Below, in pieces: positions 1-8,464 of a stretch of DNA of 64,000 nt. Origin of the DNA: an uncultured Gammaproteobacteria bacterium (GTDB lineage: Bacteria; Pseudomonadota; Gammaproteobacteria; Pseudomonadales; Pseudohongiellaceae); assembly GCA_913060975.1 (NCBI GenBank), contig CAJXVC010000002.1:457311-521310 (forward strand), given 5' to 3'. A program made the translations under genes and the position numbers. The stretch's first letter is position 1. Every line of letters starts with the position of its first letter. The notes under the pieces are model-generated. The model did not search any database, was not told the origin of the DNA, and saw only the letters and a program-made list of their open reading frames with translations.

Positions 1-48
1 TGGCATCAGGGCCAGAACGACCAATACTTGTAAGCTTCTTTTAATCAT
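1..48 (-). CDS. N-terminus of a secreted protein (partial), probably thiol:disulfide interchange protein DsbA
   Basis: Only the first 16 codons are inside the window; they start at an ATG (complement of 46-48) and run off the left edge. The visible peptide is MIKRSLQVLVVLALMP, a basic N-terminus followed by a hydrophobic run, as in a Sec signal peptide. The gene lies 119 bp downstream of cytochrome c4 on the same strand. In pseudomonads the gene after cytochrome c4 in this cluster is dsbA, so the identity is inferred from synteny only. Confidence 0.5.
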   Translation of the reverse strand, partial: MIKRSLQVLVVLALMP

Positions 49-167
49 TGTGCGACTCCGTCACAGGGGGTTTCAGCAATGTTGAAAAAATTATCACAGC
101 CTTGTGGGCCTTGCTATTACCGAGGTACAGCAATAGACCCGTTAGCCGCAAATTTGCTTCGCTAGGC

Positions 168-779
168 CTAGTTCAGCCCCGAAACGTAGCTGGCAACAGC
201 TTCCAGCTCGGCATCAGTCAATCGTTCAACTGTCATTTGCATCATACTACTGGCGTCATTATTACGCTCACCTGAACGGAAGGCGCGTAATTGCGTCAGT
301 GTGTACTCTTCGTGCTGACCACCCAGAGCAGGGAATCCGGCAGGGCCATTGCCGGCGCCAGTCGGGCTATGGCAAGCCGAACAGGCGGCGATGCCGATAT
401 CTTCGTTACCAGCTCGGTAAATAGATTCACCCAACTCGATTTGCGCCGGGTCAGCGCCACCCAGGGTTACTTCCTGCGAAGCATACCAGGCGGAGATATC
501 AAGAATGTCCTGCTCAGACAGGCTGGCTACCATGGCGGTCATCGTCGCATTTTGACGTGCGCCTGATTGGTAGTCCTGCAGTTGTTTGACCAGATAACTG
601 GCACTCTGACCGGCCAATTTTGGGTTCATAGGGATCTGGCTGTTGCCGTCTGCACCGTGGCAAGTAGCGCAAAGTGCTGATTTTGCCTGGCCTGCAGCCG
701 CATCGCCCTGTGCCATCACGAGTTGTGGCAGTACCACACCAATCACAGCCGACGCGAAAAAAGTCACTAATTTGTTCAT
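168..779 (-). CDS. Cytochrome c4 (periplasmic diheme cytochrome c)
   Basis: A 203-residue diheme electron carrier that passes electrons from the bc1 complex to terminal oxidases in the periplasm. The ATG at 779 is preferred over the upstream frame extension to 833 because it begins a clean signal peptide (MNKLVTFFAS...VMA, cut near residue 23). Two CxxCH heme sites are seen: C37-A-T-C40-H41 and C133-S-A-C136-H137. Each half also carries the c4-type motif around a conserved PKLAGQ or PALGGQ sequence. Two similar halves of about 90 residues match the c4 family. It may feed the cox operon at 9981-14953, whose subunit II carries c4-like heme domains of its own. Confidence 0.93.
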   Translation of the reverse strand: MNKLVTFFASAVIGVVLPQLVMAQGDAAAGQAKSALCATCHGADGNSQIPMNPKLAGQSASYLVKQLQDYQSGARQNATMTAMVASLSEQDILDISAWYASQEVTLGGADPAQIELGESIYRAGNEDIGIAACSACHSPTGAGNGPAGFPALGGQHEEYTLTQLRAFRSGERNNDASSMMQMTVERLTDAELEAVASYVSGLN

Positions 780-1065
780 TGCTATTCCTGGGATTACTTC
801 TGAATGTCTGCGTTTACCAATCCAACCCACCATCTTGCTGCGACTGTAGTTGCAGCATTAGCCTCTTATTCAGCCTCTCAAAGGCCAGCTTTTCCGCATG
901 GCCGGGTCGGATGGCACGATTGCGGTCGCGGATTATAGCCTAATTACAAGGGCGACTCTATGAAAATGGCATCTGAAACCCTCGTTATTGCGGGGATTTG
1001 CTACAGAGTCCTTCGCGTAAATGAATAGTTCCCGGCTCAGGCCGCCACGAGTAGAATAGGCGCCC
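780..1065. promoter_or_regulatory. Divergent intergenic region between cytochrome c4 and engB
   Basis: The 286 bp between two divergent genes must hold both promoters. I see no convincing -35/-10 pair, operator or small gene. The engB start at 1066 is preceded by a weak purine-rich AATAGG stretch. Confidence 0.4.
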
Positions 1066-1722
1066 ATGGATTTTCGCCAGACAGCATTTACCATCAGCGC
1101 CGATCGACTGGCTGCTTGCCCCGAAGACAGCCTTGCCGAAGTCGCCTTCGCTGGCCGCTCTAATGCGGGCAAGTCCAGCGCGATCAACTGCATCACCAAT
1201 CAGACTCGACTGGCCCGTATCAGTAAAACGCCCGGGCGCACTCAGCTGATCAACTTCTTCAATGTGCAGCCACAGCGCTATTTGGTCGACCTGCCTGGTT
1301 ACGGCTTCGCCAAGGTGCCGCTGGCAGTGAAGGATAAATGGCAGCGCGAACTGGAAAAATATCTGCGCGAGCGGGAAGCACTGGCTGGCCTGATCCTGCT
1401 GTCCGATATTCGTCACCCACTTAAAGAGTTCGACCGCATGATGATCGAGTGGGCGGTGCAATCGGAATTGCCTTTGCATTTGTTGCTCACCAAAGCCGAC
1501 AAACTCAAGCGCGGCGCCTCCAGCAATACTTTGTTATCGGTACGCAAGGAATTGCAGCCATTCCCCAATGTCACAGTGCAATTGTTCTCGGCGTTGCAAC
1601 CTCTGGGTGTTGATGAAGTCCGCAACCAACTCACAGAATGGTTGAGTGATGGCGATGATGTAGTTGAGGGCGAGGAAAATGCTTCGGATCGCAATGATCA
1701 GGATGCTTCAACTACAGCGTAG
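1066..1722 (+). CDS. engB: Ribosome biogenesis GTP-binding protein EngB/YihA
   Basis: A 218-residue TrmE-Era-EngA-EngB-type GTPase needed for assembly of the large ribosomal subunit. G1 (P-loop) is GRSNAGKSS at residues 30-38, G3 is DLPGYG at 75-80, and G4 is TKAD at about 142-145. Length is normal for the family apart from a short acidic tail ([19 protein letters not shown]) that is probably disordered. Position next to polA, with convergent orientation across a long gap, is the usual gammaproteobacterial arrangement. Confidence 0.95.
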   Translation: MDFRQTAFTISADRLAACPEDSLAEVAFAGRSNAGKSSAINCITNQTRLARISKTPGRTQLINFFNVQPQRYLVDLPGYGFAKVPLAVKDKWQRELEKYLREREALAGLILLSDIRHPLKEFDRMMIEWAVQSELPLHLLLTKADKLKRGASSNTLLSVRKELQPFPNVTVQLFSALQPLGVDEVRNQLTEWLSDGDDVVEGEENASDRNDQDASTTA

Positions 1723-1902
1723 AAGCCTATCTGCATAAGTCGCCGAGTTCGCTTGCCAGCTAGCATCTATATTTTTCCCTTTTTAGAATTTTCATTTTCC
1801 AACCTTTTCCTCTTTTCGATAGAAAGCCCCGCTCAGTACTTATCTCACTGAATTCGCAAATTTTCTGAGATTGTTTGTGTTTAGTGTGGCCTCGAAGTCG
1901 CA

Positions 1903-2033
1903 CTGCGGGCCATCTACACCAGTCACTGGCGCCGGCCTTCCAGGCTGCCCTCTCTCCGCAAAAAGCCCAAAAGACGGTCTTTTTGCTGCGCTCGGCGTGC
2001 GCCTCTAACGTGACTGGTGTAGATAACCCGCAG
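1903..2033. repeat. Long inverted repeat (hairpin element 1)
   Basis: The arms at 1903-1926 and 2010-2033 are 24 nt each and match at 22 positions; the core ATCTACACCAGTCAC pairs perfectly with GTGACTGGTGTAGAT. The 83-nt loop holds a further stem, GCAAAAAG (1958-1965) with CTTTTTGC (1979-1986), and short GC-rich pairs (GGCGC/GCGCC). The inner stem with its T-run could also act as an engB or polA terminator. Function is unknown: structured RNA, terminator or miniature mobile element. Confidence 0.75.
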
Positions 2034-2151
2034 CACGATCAGACAATTGCGAAGCCCGAAATTAATGCAACTTCGAAAATTCTCGAGAGCAAGCCAACAA
2101 GTAGATTTTGGTTTGGGGTTTGGGATGCAAGATCGTCAATGGGAACTGCAA

Positions 2152-2297
2152 GCGCTGGGGCAGGGGGCTGGGATAGACCGGCGTCAAAGCGCAGCACCGA
2201 CTGACCGAGGAAGACCGCGTTACAGGGCTTCCGACGGAGGGAGGGAACCCTGGAGGGGTGCAAGCAGCCGGTCTATCCCAGCCCCCTGCTTCAGCGC
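2152..2297. repeat. Long inverted repeat (hairpin element 2)
   Basis: The arms 2161-2182 and 2267-2288 are perfectly complementary over 22 bp. The pairing extends outwards to 2152 and 2297 with two mismatches. The 84-nt loop contains a secondary stem (CAGGGCTTCC near 2223-2232 with GGAACCCTG near 2244-2252) and GCACC/GGTGC pairing. It is the same overall design as element 1, 118 bp upstream, but the arm sequences differ. Function is unknown. Confidence 0.78.
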
Positions 2298-2388
2298 GCA
2301 CCTCCAACAAATCTAATAAAGACAGCGAAGCAGAAACAATAACCCCTAATAAATGCCCAAACTTTAAGCACAACGACACTAGAGAATA

Positions 2389-5133
2389 CTAATGCGCCTG
2401 ATCCCAGTTATCACCCACACCCACATCAACTACCAACGGCACATCCAGTGACGCCGCCGAAATCATGCGAAAGCGCACGCCTTCTGCCAGCAATTCCACG
2501 TCTTCCTCAGCCACTTCAAAAACCAATTCATCGTGCACTTGCAATACCATGCGCGCTTGCAAGTCACACTGACAAAGCCAGTGGTGCACATCGATCATGG
2601 CTTGCTTGATGATGTCCGCTGCCGTGCCCTGCATGGGAGCGTTGATTGCCGTGCGCTGTGCCGCCCGGCGCAACATGCCATTGCCGGCATGAATATCGGG
2701 TAGATAAAGACGGCGACCAAACAGGGTTTCTACATAACCTTTTTCATCAGCGATCGCCTGCGTCTCATCCATGAATTTGCGCACGCCGGGATACTTCTCA
2801 AAATAGCGATCCACATAGTCCTGCGCCTCGCCGCGACTCACGCCGATCTGATTGGCCAACCCAAAAGCCGACATGCCGTATATCAAACCGAAGTTGATGG
2901 CCTTGGCACTGCGGCGCTGGTCCGCGCTTACTTTATCTAACGGCGTATTGAAAACGTCAGCGGCTGTTGCCTTGTGCACATCCTCATCGCTGGTAAATGC
3001 TTTGAGCAGACCCGGGTCTTGCGACAAGTGCGCCATAATGCGTAGTTCAACCTGAGAGTAATCCGCCGCCAGCAGTTTGTTGCCTTTGCCGGGTACAAAC
3101 GCTGTTCTTACTCGCCGGCCGGCCTCGGTGCGAATTGGAATATTTTGCAGATTCGGTTCGGTTGAAGACAATCGCCCGGTTGCGGCAACTGCTTGCTGAA
3201 AAGTTGAATGAATGCGGCCAGTGGTCGCGTTCAATTCCAGCGGTAGTTTGTCGGTGTAAGTGGATTTAAGTTTGCTCAGCGAACGATGTTCCAGAAGTAG
3301 ATGGGGCAGTTCATAGTCCTGAGCCAGCTCCTGAAGAACAGGTTCGGCGGTAGAAGGTTGCCCGGTCTTGGTCTTCTTTAGTACCGGTAATTCCAGCTTT
3401 TCGTAGAGAATGGCTTGTAGTTGTTTCGGTGAGCCGAGGTTGAATTCCTCACCTGCCTGAGAAAAGACTTCGGCCTGTAACTTGTCGATCTGCTTGCCAA
3501 TCTCCTTGCTCTGCTTGGCAAGAATAGTTTCGTCAAGCTTGATGCCATTACGCTCGACTGTTTGCAGTGCTTCAACCAAGGGTAATTCATAGTACTGATA
3601 TAAACCCAGCAGGTGTCCCTCTTTAGCCAGCGTTTGCTCCAGATGCAAACCCAGACGCAAAACAACATCGGCTTTCTCAGCCGCGCATTCGGCATACTCT
3701 TCTACCGGAACCTGTGCCAGAGTCCGTTTTTTGCGGCCTTTGCCCAGCATGGCTTCGCCATCTTGCGGCGTAAAATCCAGATAGTAACTCGCGACATCGC
3801 GCAAATTGTGTTTGATGGCTACTGAGTTCAGAACGTAGGATGCCAGCAAGACATCGCTTTTGAGCGGTTGCAGATCGATATCGACATTGGCCAACAGATG
3901 GCGCAGCTTTTTCAGGTCGTGGCCAACTTTGGTGATCTCGCCATTTTCAAGAATCGGGCGCAAGCGCTCGAACACCATCTCCGGAGACAGTTGTTTGGCA
4001 CCTTCATGCAGTAAAGGAATGTAGCTGGCTTGCCCTGGCTCGAGACTAATGCCGACGCCGATAATGTGGGCTTCCATATAATGCCCGGCTTCTGCTTCGA
4101 GGCTGATACCAAAACGCTTGCTGTTTTCGATTTGCTCGATAAGTGCATCGAACTCGGCTTCGCCGGTAATCGTGTTGTAGTCAATATTTTCTGGCTTGAG
4201 GACGGCCTGCGCAGTTTCCTCATTCGGAGAACCCTGATCGCTTGCAGCTAGCGCCGCGGCAGAGGGACCATCAATTCCCTGTTCTTCCAGTTCTTTAATC
4301 CAGCTTTTGAATTCCAACTCAGTGAACAGATCATATAGCGCTTGCTGCGCATCATCGGCTTTTACCAGGTCCTTGATCTGAATTTCCAACTCGACATCAT
4401 CTTTGATAGTCGCCAGCTCATGGGACAATCGCAGCAAATCAAGATTTTCGCGCAGACGTTCGCCGATCTTGCCGCCAATGGCGTCGGCATTTTCGATGAT
4501 GCCTTCCATCGAGCCGTATTCAAGTAGCCATTTAACAGCCGTTTTCGGGCCAACACCCGGGACGCCGGGGATATTGTCTGCCTTGTCACCCATAAGGGCC
4601 AGGTAGTCCACAATCAGTTCGGGGCCAATACCAAATTTCTTTTCAACGCCGGGAATATCAAGCAGTTCGTTGGTCATGGTATTGACCAGTGTGATCTTGT
4701 CCGTCACCAGTTGGGCAAGATCCTTGTCACCAGTGGATACCAGGGTCTTCAGGCCCTGCTGTTCGGCCTGCCGCGCCAGAGTGCCAATCACGTCATCGGC
4801 TTCGACGCCCTCGACTACTAACAGTGGCAAGCCCATGGCCTTCACGATGTCGTGAATCGGTGCAATCTGGCCACGCAACTCATCAGGCATTGGCGGGCGG
4901 TGGGCTTTGTATTCGGTATAGATATCGCTACGAAAGGTCTTGCCCTTGGCATCGAAAACAATCGCCACATTGCTGTCGCTGTGCGCCTTGAGTAGCGCAC
5001 GGATCATATTGATAACGCCTTTGACAGCACCGGTTGGCTGACCACGGCTGTTCACCAGAGGGGGCAGGGCATGGAAGGCGCGGAACAGGTAAGAGGATCC
5101 GTCGACCAGCACGAGGTCCTTGGGTTTGGGCAC
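2389..5133 (-). CDS. polA: DNA polymerase I, proofreading site degenerate
   Basis: A 914-residue Pol I for Okazaki-fragment processing and repair synthesis. The 5'-nuclease domain (about 1-290) has its acidic residues (DGSSYLFRAF, EADDVIG, STGDKDLAQL, GDKADNIPGVPGVG). The polymerase domain has motif A (DYSQVELRIMAHLSQD), motif B (RRSAKAINFGLIYG) and motif C (QVHDELVFEV). The middle 3'-5' exonuclease fold is present, but its catalytic residues are not. By alignment with E. coli, D355 is S344, D424 is L410, Y497 is C483 and D501 is K487; only E357 (E346) is kept. Proofreading is therefore probably absent. The ATG is preceded on its strand by AAGGAAAG. Confidence 0.97.
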   Translation of the reverse strand: MPKPKDLVLVDGSSYLFRAFHALPPLVNSRGQPTGAVKGVINMIRALLKAHSDSNVAIVFDAKGKTFRSDIYTEYKAHRPPMPDELRGQIAPIHDIVKAMGLPLLVVEGVEADDVIGTLARQAEQQGLKTLVSTGDKDLAQLVTDKITLVNTMTNELLDIPGVEKKFGIGPELIVDYLALMGDKADNIPGVPGVGPKTAVKWLLEYGSMEGIIENADAIGGKIGERLRENLDLLRLSHELATIKDDVELEIQIKDLVKADDAQQALYDLFTELEFKSWIKELEEQGIDGPSAAALAASDQGSPNEETAQAVLKPENIDYNTITGEAEFDALIEQIENSKRFGISLEAEAGHYMEAHIIGVGISLEPGQASYIPLLHEGAKQLSPEMVFERLRPILENGEITKVGHDLKKLRHLLANVDIDLQPLKSDVLLASYVLNSVAIKHNLRDVASYYLDFTPQDGEAMLGKGRKKRTLAQVPVEEYAECAAEKADVVLRLGLHLEQTLAKEGHLLGLYQYYELPLVEALQTVERNGIKLDETILAKQSKEIGKQIDKLQAEVFSQAGEEFNLGSPKQLQAILYEKLELPVLKKTKTGQPSTAEPVLQELAQDYELPHLLLEHRSLSKLKSTYTDKLPLELNATTGRIHSTFQQAVAATGRLSSTEPNLQNIPIRTEAGRRVRTAFVPGKGNKLLAADYSQVELRIMAHLSQDPGLLKAFTSDEDVHKATAADVFNTPLDKVSADQRRSAKAINFGLIYGMSAFGLANQIGVSRGEAQDYVDRYFEKYPGVRKFMDETQAIADEKGYVETLFGRRLYLPDIHAGNGMLRRAAQRTAINAPMQGTAADIIKQAMIDVHHWLCQCDLQARMVLQVHDELVFEVAEEDVELLAEGVRFRMISAASLDVPLVVDVGVGDNWDQAH

Positions 5134-5145
5134 AGGCTTTCCTTT

Positions 5146-6051
5146 TTAATTCATTTCAGCGGGTGACAGACAACCAGTAAACGCCCCCGCGACAGATTCA
5201 ATAAGCTCGGGGTAAGCAGCTGCACTAATAGCAATACCGTAGCCAAGCGGATCAATGGTGACAACCCGCAGATTACTTCGATCCGGTATTAAAGTAGCGA
5301 CCAGCGGTTCACGGGCATCAGGCTCCAGCAGCAAGCAGTCCGGCTGCAAATCCGCAATCTGTTCACGTTTGCTCAGCAGTGCGCGCATGCCTGGCTCAAC
5401 TTCGGGGTTGTCTACTAACGCCAGAGAATGGCGTAGTGAAAAATACTCTTCGAAATACTGGTAGGCGTCATGATAGACCATGAATGATCGCGTACTCAGC
5501 CCCTGCAGTTCGTCTCGGTGCATTGCTGTTGCTGCTTCGACGGCAGCAACAAAGTTCTGCAAATTGGCCTCGAAGTCAGCTGCCAGCTCTGGCTGCAGAG
5601 CGGATAGTTCTTCACTGATCGCCCGCGCAATCACAGTGGCATTATCCGGGCTTAACCATATATGAGGGTCGGTCTCGCCACTGGCCAAACTTGAGATTGT
5701 CATTGTGGGCAAACTGGCGGCTCGTATGACAGCCCTGCTGCGTTCCTGGTCAAACAGAAAGTCAGCCAGTTCGGTTTCCAGTATTGGCCCGACCCATACC
5801 ATGATTTCACTGTCGGCAATTTGCAGGCGATCACTGGGTGTGAGGGTAAAATGGTGGGGAGAATCTTGCGCATCCATGATAGATTGCGCCTGCCCGTGCT
5901 GACCAACAATCGCCTGGGCAATAAACGCTAACGGCCGTATCGTCGTGATCACGTCAACTGCCGCGTAAGCACTGCTGGCCGCGCACAGAATAAGGCCGGC
6001 TATTACGCCGATGACTGATCGAGCTGGTCGAAAATAGTTAAGGTTTGACAT
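5146..6051 (-). CDS. znuA: Zinc ABC transporter, periplasmic substrate-binding protein ZnuA
   Basis: A 301-residue cluster A-I metal-binding protein that captures Zn(II) in the periplasm for ZnuBC. A signal peptide (SVIGVIAGLILCAASSAYA) is followed by VITTIRPLAFIAQAI. Probable metal ligands are the HH pair in DSPHHFTLTPSD, the H of TDPHIWLSPDN, the H of MVYHDAYQYFEEYF, and the acidic residue near VVTIDPLG. It lacks the long His-rich loop of E. coli ZnuA. The ATG at 6051 is preferred over the TTG one codon upstream. It is divergent from znuCB, with about 90 bp between, and only 12 bp upstream of polA. Confidence 0.9.
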   Translation of the reverse strand: MSNLNYFRPARSVIGVIAGLILCAASSAYAAVDVITTIRPLAFIAQAIVGQHGQAQSIMDAQDSPHHFTLTPSDRLQIADSEIMVWVGPILETELADFLFDQERSRAVIRAASLPTMTISSLASGETDPHIWLSPDNATVIARAISEELSALQPELAADFEANLQNFVAAVEAATAMHRDELQGLSTRSFMVYHDAYQYFEEYFSLRHSLALVDNPEVEPGMRALLSKREQIADLQPDCLLLEPDAREPLVATLIPDRSNLRVVTIDPLGYGIAISAAAYPELIESVAGAFTGCLSPAEMN

Positions 6052-6058
6052 CAATCAC

Positions 6059-6070
6059 ATGATATACCAT
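6059..6070. promoter_or_regulatory. Possible Zur-type operator between znuA and znuC
   Basis: The 12-bp near-palindrome ATGATATACCAT lies just upstream of znuA in the divergent znuA/znuC gap. Its ATG-TATA-CAT layout resembles the AT-rich palindromic core of Zur boxes, but it is shorter than the E. coli consensus. The assignment rests mainly on context. Confidence 0.25.
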
Positions 6071-6141
6071 TGTCAGCCGTGCTCTAAGCATCCAGCCTCA
6101 GCAACTAAAGAAAAATAGTTAATACTCTTGTTGATACAGCA

Positions 6142-6933
6142 TTGAGTACAACAGTGAGCTCGACAGTGAACACCACTGCTACAGAATCCACTTCCCTGAT
6201 TAGCGCCAGAGGCATTGTTAAGACCTTTGGTGAGCGCACCATCTTGCATGGTGTGGATGTCGATCTGGCGCCTGGCCGCGTGTTGACTTTGATTGGCCCC
6301 AATGGCGCCGGTAAAACCACTCTGGTTCGCATACTGCTGGGGCTAATCGATGCTGATAAAGGGCAGATCAAACGCCTGCCGGGTCTTCGCATCGGTTACA
6401 TGCCACAACGACTCGACGTCCAACCTACACTGCCGCTGACGGTCGCACGCTTTTTGAAGCTCAGCCAGCCTGCGCCCGACGTTGATATGGAAGCCTTGCT
6501 CAAGCGGCTGTCCATCGCCGACTTGCAATCCCAGCAGCTTATTGCAATCTCTGGCGGAGAATTACAACGAGTATTGTTGGCCAAGGCTCTGCTACGCAAA
6601 CCCCAACTACTTATTCTTGATGAGCCAGCCCAGGGTGTCGATCTGGCCGGTCAGGCCGAGTTGTATCAGCTAATTGGCAGTATTCGCACTGAGCAAAATT
6701 GTGGCGTGCTAATGATCTCTCATGACCTGCAGTTGGTGATGTCTGCTACTGATGAGGTGATTTGCCTGAATCACCATGTTTGTTGCCATGGCAAACCTGA
6801 GCAAGTCAGCAATGATCCGGCGTTTATCGAATTGTTTGGTCCGAATATTTCCAAGGGTCTGGCGGTGTATACACACGACCACAACCACGAACACGATTTG
6901 GCCGGGCATGTGAAACCTCACTCGCACTCATGA
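6142..6933 (+). CDS. znuC: Zinc ABC transporter, ATP-binding protein ZnuC
   Basis: A cytoplasmic ATPase that powers ZnuB for zinc import. Walker A is GPNGAGKTT, the ABC signature is ISGGELQRVLLAKALL, Walker B is LLILDEPAQGVD, and the switch histidine is in MISHDLQ. The C-terminus is His-rich (HDHNHEHDLAGHVKPHSHS), common in ZnuC and possibly zinc-sensing. The start is uncertain: the frame opens at a TTG (6142), with in-frame GTG codons at 6154 and 6166; the first 15 or so residues are Ser/Thr-rich and not conserved in type. The stop overlaps the znuB start by 4 bp (ATGA), showing translational coupling. Confidence 0.9.
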   Translation: MSTTVSSTVNTTATESTSLISARGIVKTFGERTILHGVDVDLAPGRVLTLIGPNGAGKTTLVRILLGLIDADKGQIKRLPGLRIGYMPQRLDVQPTLPLTVARFLKLSQPAPDVDMEALLKRLSIADLQSQQLIAISGGELQRVLLAKALLRKPQLLILDEPAQGVDLAGQAELYQLIGSIRTEQNCGVLMISHDLQLVMSATDEVICLNHHVCCHGKPEQVSNDPAFIELFGPNISKGLAVYTHDHNHEHDLAGHVKPHSHS

Positions 6934-7748
6934 ATTCATTTTTGCAATTATTCACCGCTGATTTTTTCCTCTTTGCACTTTGCGCAGGGTTGGCACTGGC
7001 TTGCGTCTCTGGACCACTGGGCTCATTCATAGTATGGCGCCGGATGTCTTATTTTGGCGATACCCTCGCCCATGGCGCCTTACTCGGTATCGCCGTTGGC
7101 TTGATTACCAATAGTAATCCACAGCTCAGCATCATCATTAGCAGCCTGATTCTGGCCGTGTTATTAACGCTGTTAGACCGGCGCCCAACGCTGTCTACCG
7201 ATACTGTACTGGGCATTCTGGCACACAGCGCACTGGCGCTCGGCGTGGTGGTTTTAGCGCTTACCGGTTCACAACGAGTGAACCTGGAAGCCTATTTATT
7301 CGGGGAATTACTGACTATTTCCGGCCCTGACCTGATTTGGGTTGTAGCGGTAACAGCTATAGTTGCTATTGTTTTAAAGCTGTTCTGGAACGATCTTCTG
7401 GCAATTACAATACATGCAGAATTGGCAGAAATCGAGGGCTATAAAGTACGCCGACTGAATCTGCTTTTAGTCATTTTGCTGGCCATGACCATCGCTGTGT
7501 CAATGAAGCTGGTAGGGGTATTGCTGATTACTGCATTGCTGATTATCCCACCCGCAACTGCAAGACGAGTAGCCAATAGCCCAGAATCAATGGCGTTGAT
7601 TGCCAGTGGCATCGGTATAGTTTCAGTGTTGTGTGGTTTGTTGTTGTCGTTCTACTACGATACGCCGGTCGGCCCGACCATAGTGGTCATGACAACGCTA
7701 TTGTTTATTATTTCCTACCTGATGCCCCAGGCAGAAATCAATCGCTAA
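6930..7748 (+). CDS. znuB: Zinc ABC transporter, permease ZnuB
   Basis: A 272-residue inner-membrane permease of the ABC-3 family, with about eight hydrophobic segments from FFLFALCAGLALACVSGPLG to VMTTLLFIISYLM. The conserved patch WRRMSYFGDTLAHGALLGIAVG is typical for metal permeases of this class. It is co-translated with znuC and converges on the sco gene with a 4-bp overlap of their 3' ends (7745-7748). Confidence 0.93.
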   Translation: MNSFLQLFTADFFLFALCAGLALACVSGPLGSFIVWRRMSYFGDTLAHGALLGIAVGLITNSNPQLSIIISSLILAVLLTLLDRRPTLSTDTVLGILAHSALALGVVVLALTGSQRVNLEAYLFGELLTISGPDLIWVVAVTAIVAIVLKLFWNDLLAITIHAELAEIEGYKVRRLNLLLVILLAMTIAVSMKLVGVLLITALLIIPPATARRVANSPESMALIASGIGIVSVLCGLLLSFYYDTPVGPTIVVMTTLLFIISYLMPQAEINR

Positions 7749-8452
7749 CGATCGAGCAGCATTTTATACGACCCCATGATCTGCTGATCGAGGTGGGGGA
7801 GTCGCATGACAGCGTAGAGCTGTCCTTCGGGATTGATCACTGATATATGGCCGCTGTGATTAAATGTGCCTTCTGGCACCTCAGTGGAACCCATGCCTGC
7901 ATGACCAGCATGTTCATCGCCTTCCATCGCATTCTCCATCTCGCCCTCCGCCAGGTCACTCGAAATGACCACGTAGAGTTGTGACGCCAGGTTCTCCAGC
8001 TCTTCAATACCGCCTGTCAGTCCGGTAAAAGCAGGGTTAAAACGCGTTACGTATGAGGTCATCTCTGCCGGTGTGTCCCGGTCGGGGTCGACTGTTGCCA
8101 TAATAACCTGGGGGATTTCCCCAGCATTGTCGTCGACTAATTGGGTGTAAAACTTGTCCAGCTCGGCCATCGACATGGGGCACACATTCGGGCAGTTCGT
8201 GAAGCCGTAAAAAATCAGTGACCATTGGCCAAGCAAGTCTTCTTCAGTGAATGTCTGTTGGTCGTGGGTTGTCAGCTCGAATGGCTGAATCTGATTGGCA
8301 ACTGGATAAATGCTGGTGCCTAATTCGCGCAGTGCCAGTTGCTCATCGCGTTCGGAGCGGATAAGGAACAGAAACAGGACGACGGCGCCGAGTAACACAT
8401 CGACGGTGAGAAAAACGGTCCATTTGATTTTACTGCGGCGACTTAGCGGCAC
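7745..8452 (-). CDS. Sco1/SenC/PrrC family copper chaperone for cytochrome oxidase
   Basis: A 235-residue membrane-anchored thioredoxin-fold protein that delivers copper to the CuA site of oxidase subunit II. One N-terminal TM segment (about 11-31) is followed by the Cu-binding C87-P-N-V-C91 motif in FTNCPNVCPMSM and a conserved His in FNHSGHISVINPEG (about 199). A Met/His/acid-rich insert (EGEMENAMEGDEHAGHAGMG, about 169-188) lies before that His and is not a standard part of the fold. The start is GTG, without a clear Shine-Dalgarno sequence. It sits just downstream of heme O synthase and is divergent from the cox operon, fitting an assembly role. Confidence 0.88.
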   Translation of the reverse strand: MPLSRRSKIKWTVFLTVDVLLGAVVLFLFLIRSERDEQLALRELGTSIYPVANQIQPFELTTHDQQTFTEEDLLGQWSLIFYGFTNCPNVCPMSMAELDKFYTQLVDDNAGEIPQVIMATVDPDRDTPAEMTSYVTRFNPAFTGLTGGIEELENLASQLYVVISSDLAEGEMENAMEGDEHAGHAGMGSTEVPEGTFNHSGHISVINPEGQLYAVMRLPHLDQQIMGSYKMLLDR

Positions 8453-8464
8453 GGTGTCAGTCGA

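Larger units (their letters stand above)
1723..2388. other. Long convergent intergenic region between engB and polA, no protein gene
   Basis: This 666-bp stretch lies between the ends of two convergent genes and has no open frame with family resemblance. It contains two long imperfect inverted repeats (1903-2033 and 2152-2297), listed separately. In enterics the sRNA Spot 42, and in Pseudomonas the sRNA ErsA, lie between polA and yihA/engB, so an sRNA here is plausible. I cannot identify one by sequence. Confidence 0.6.
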
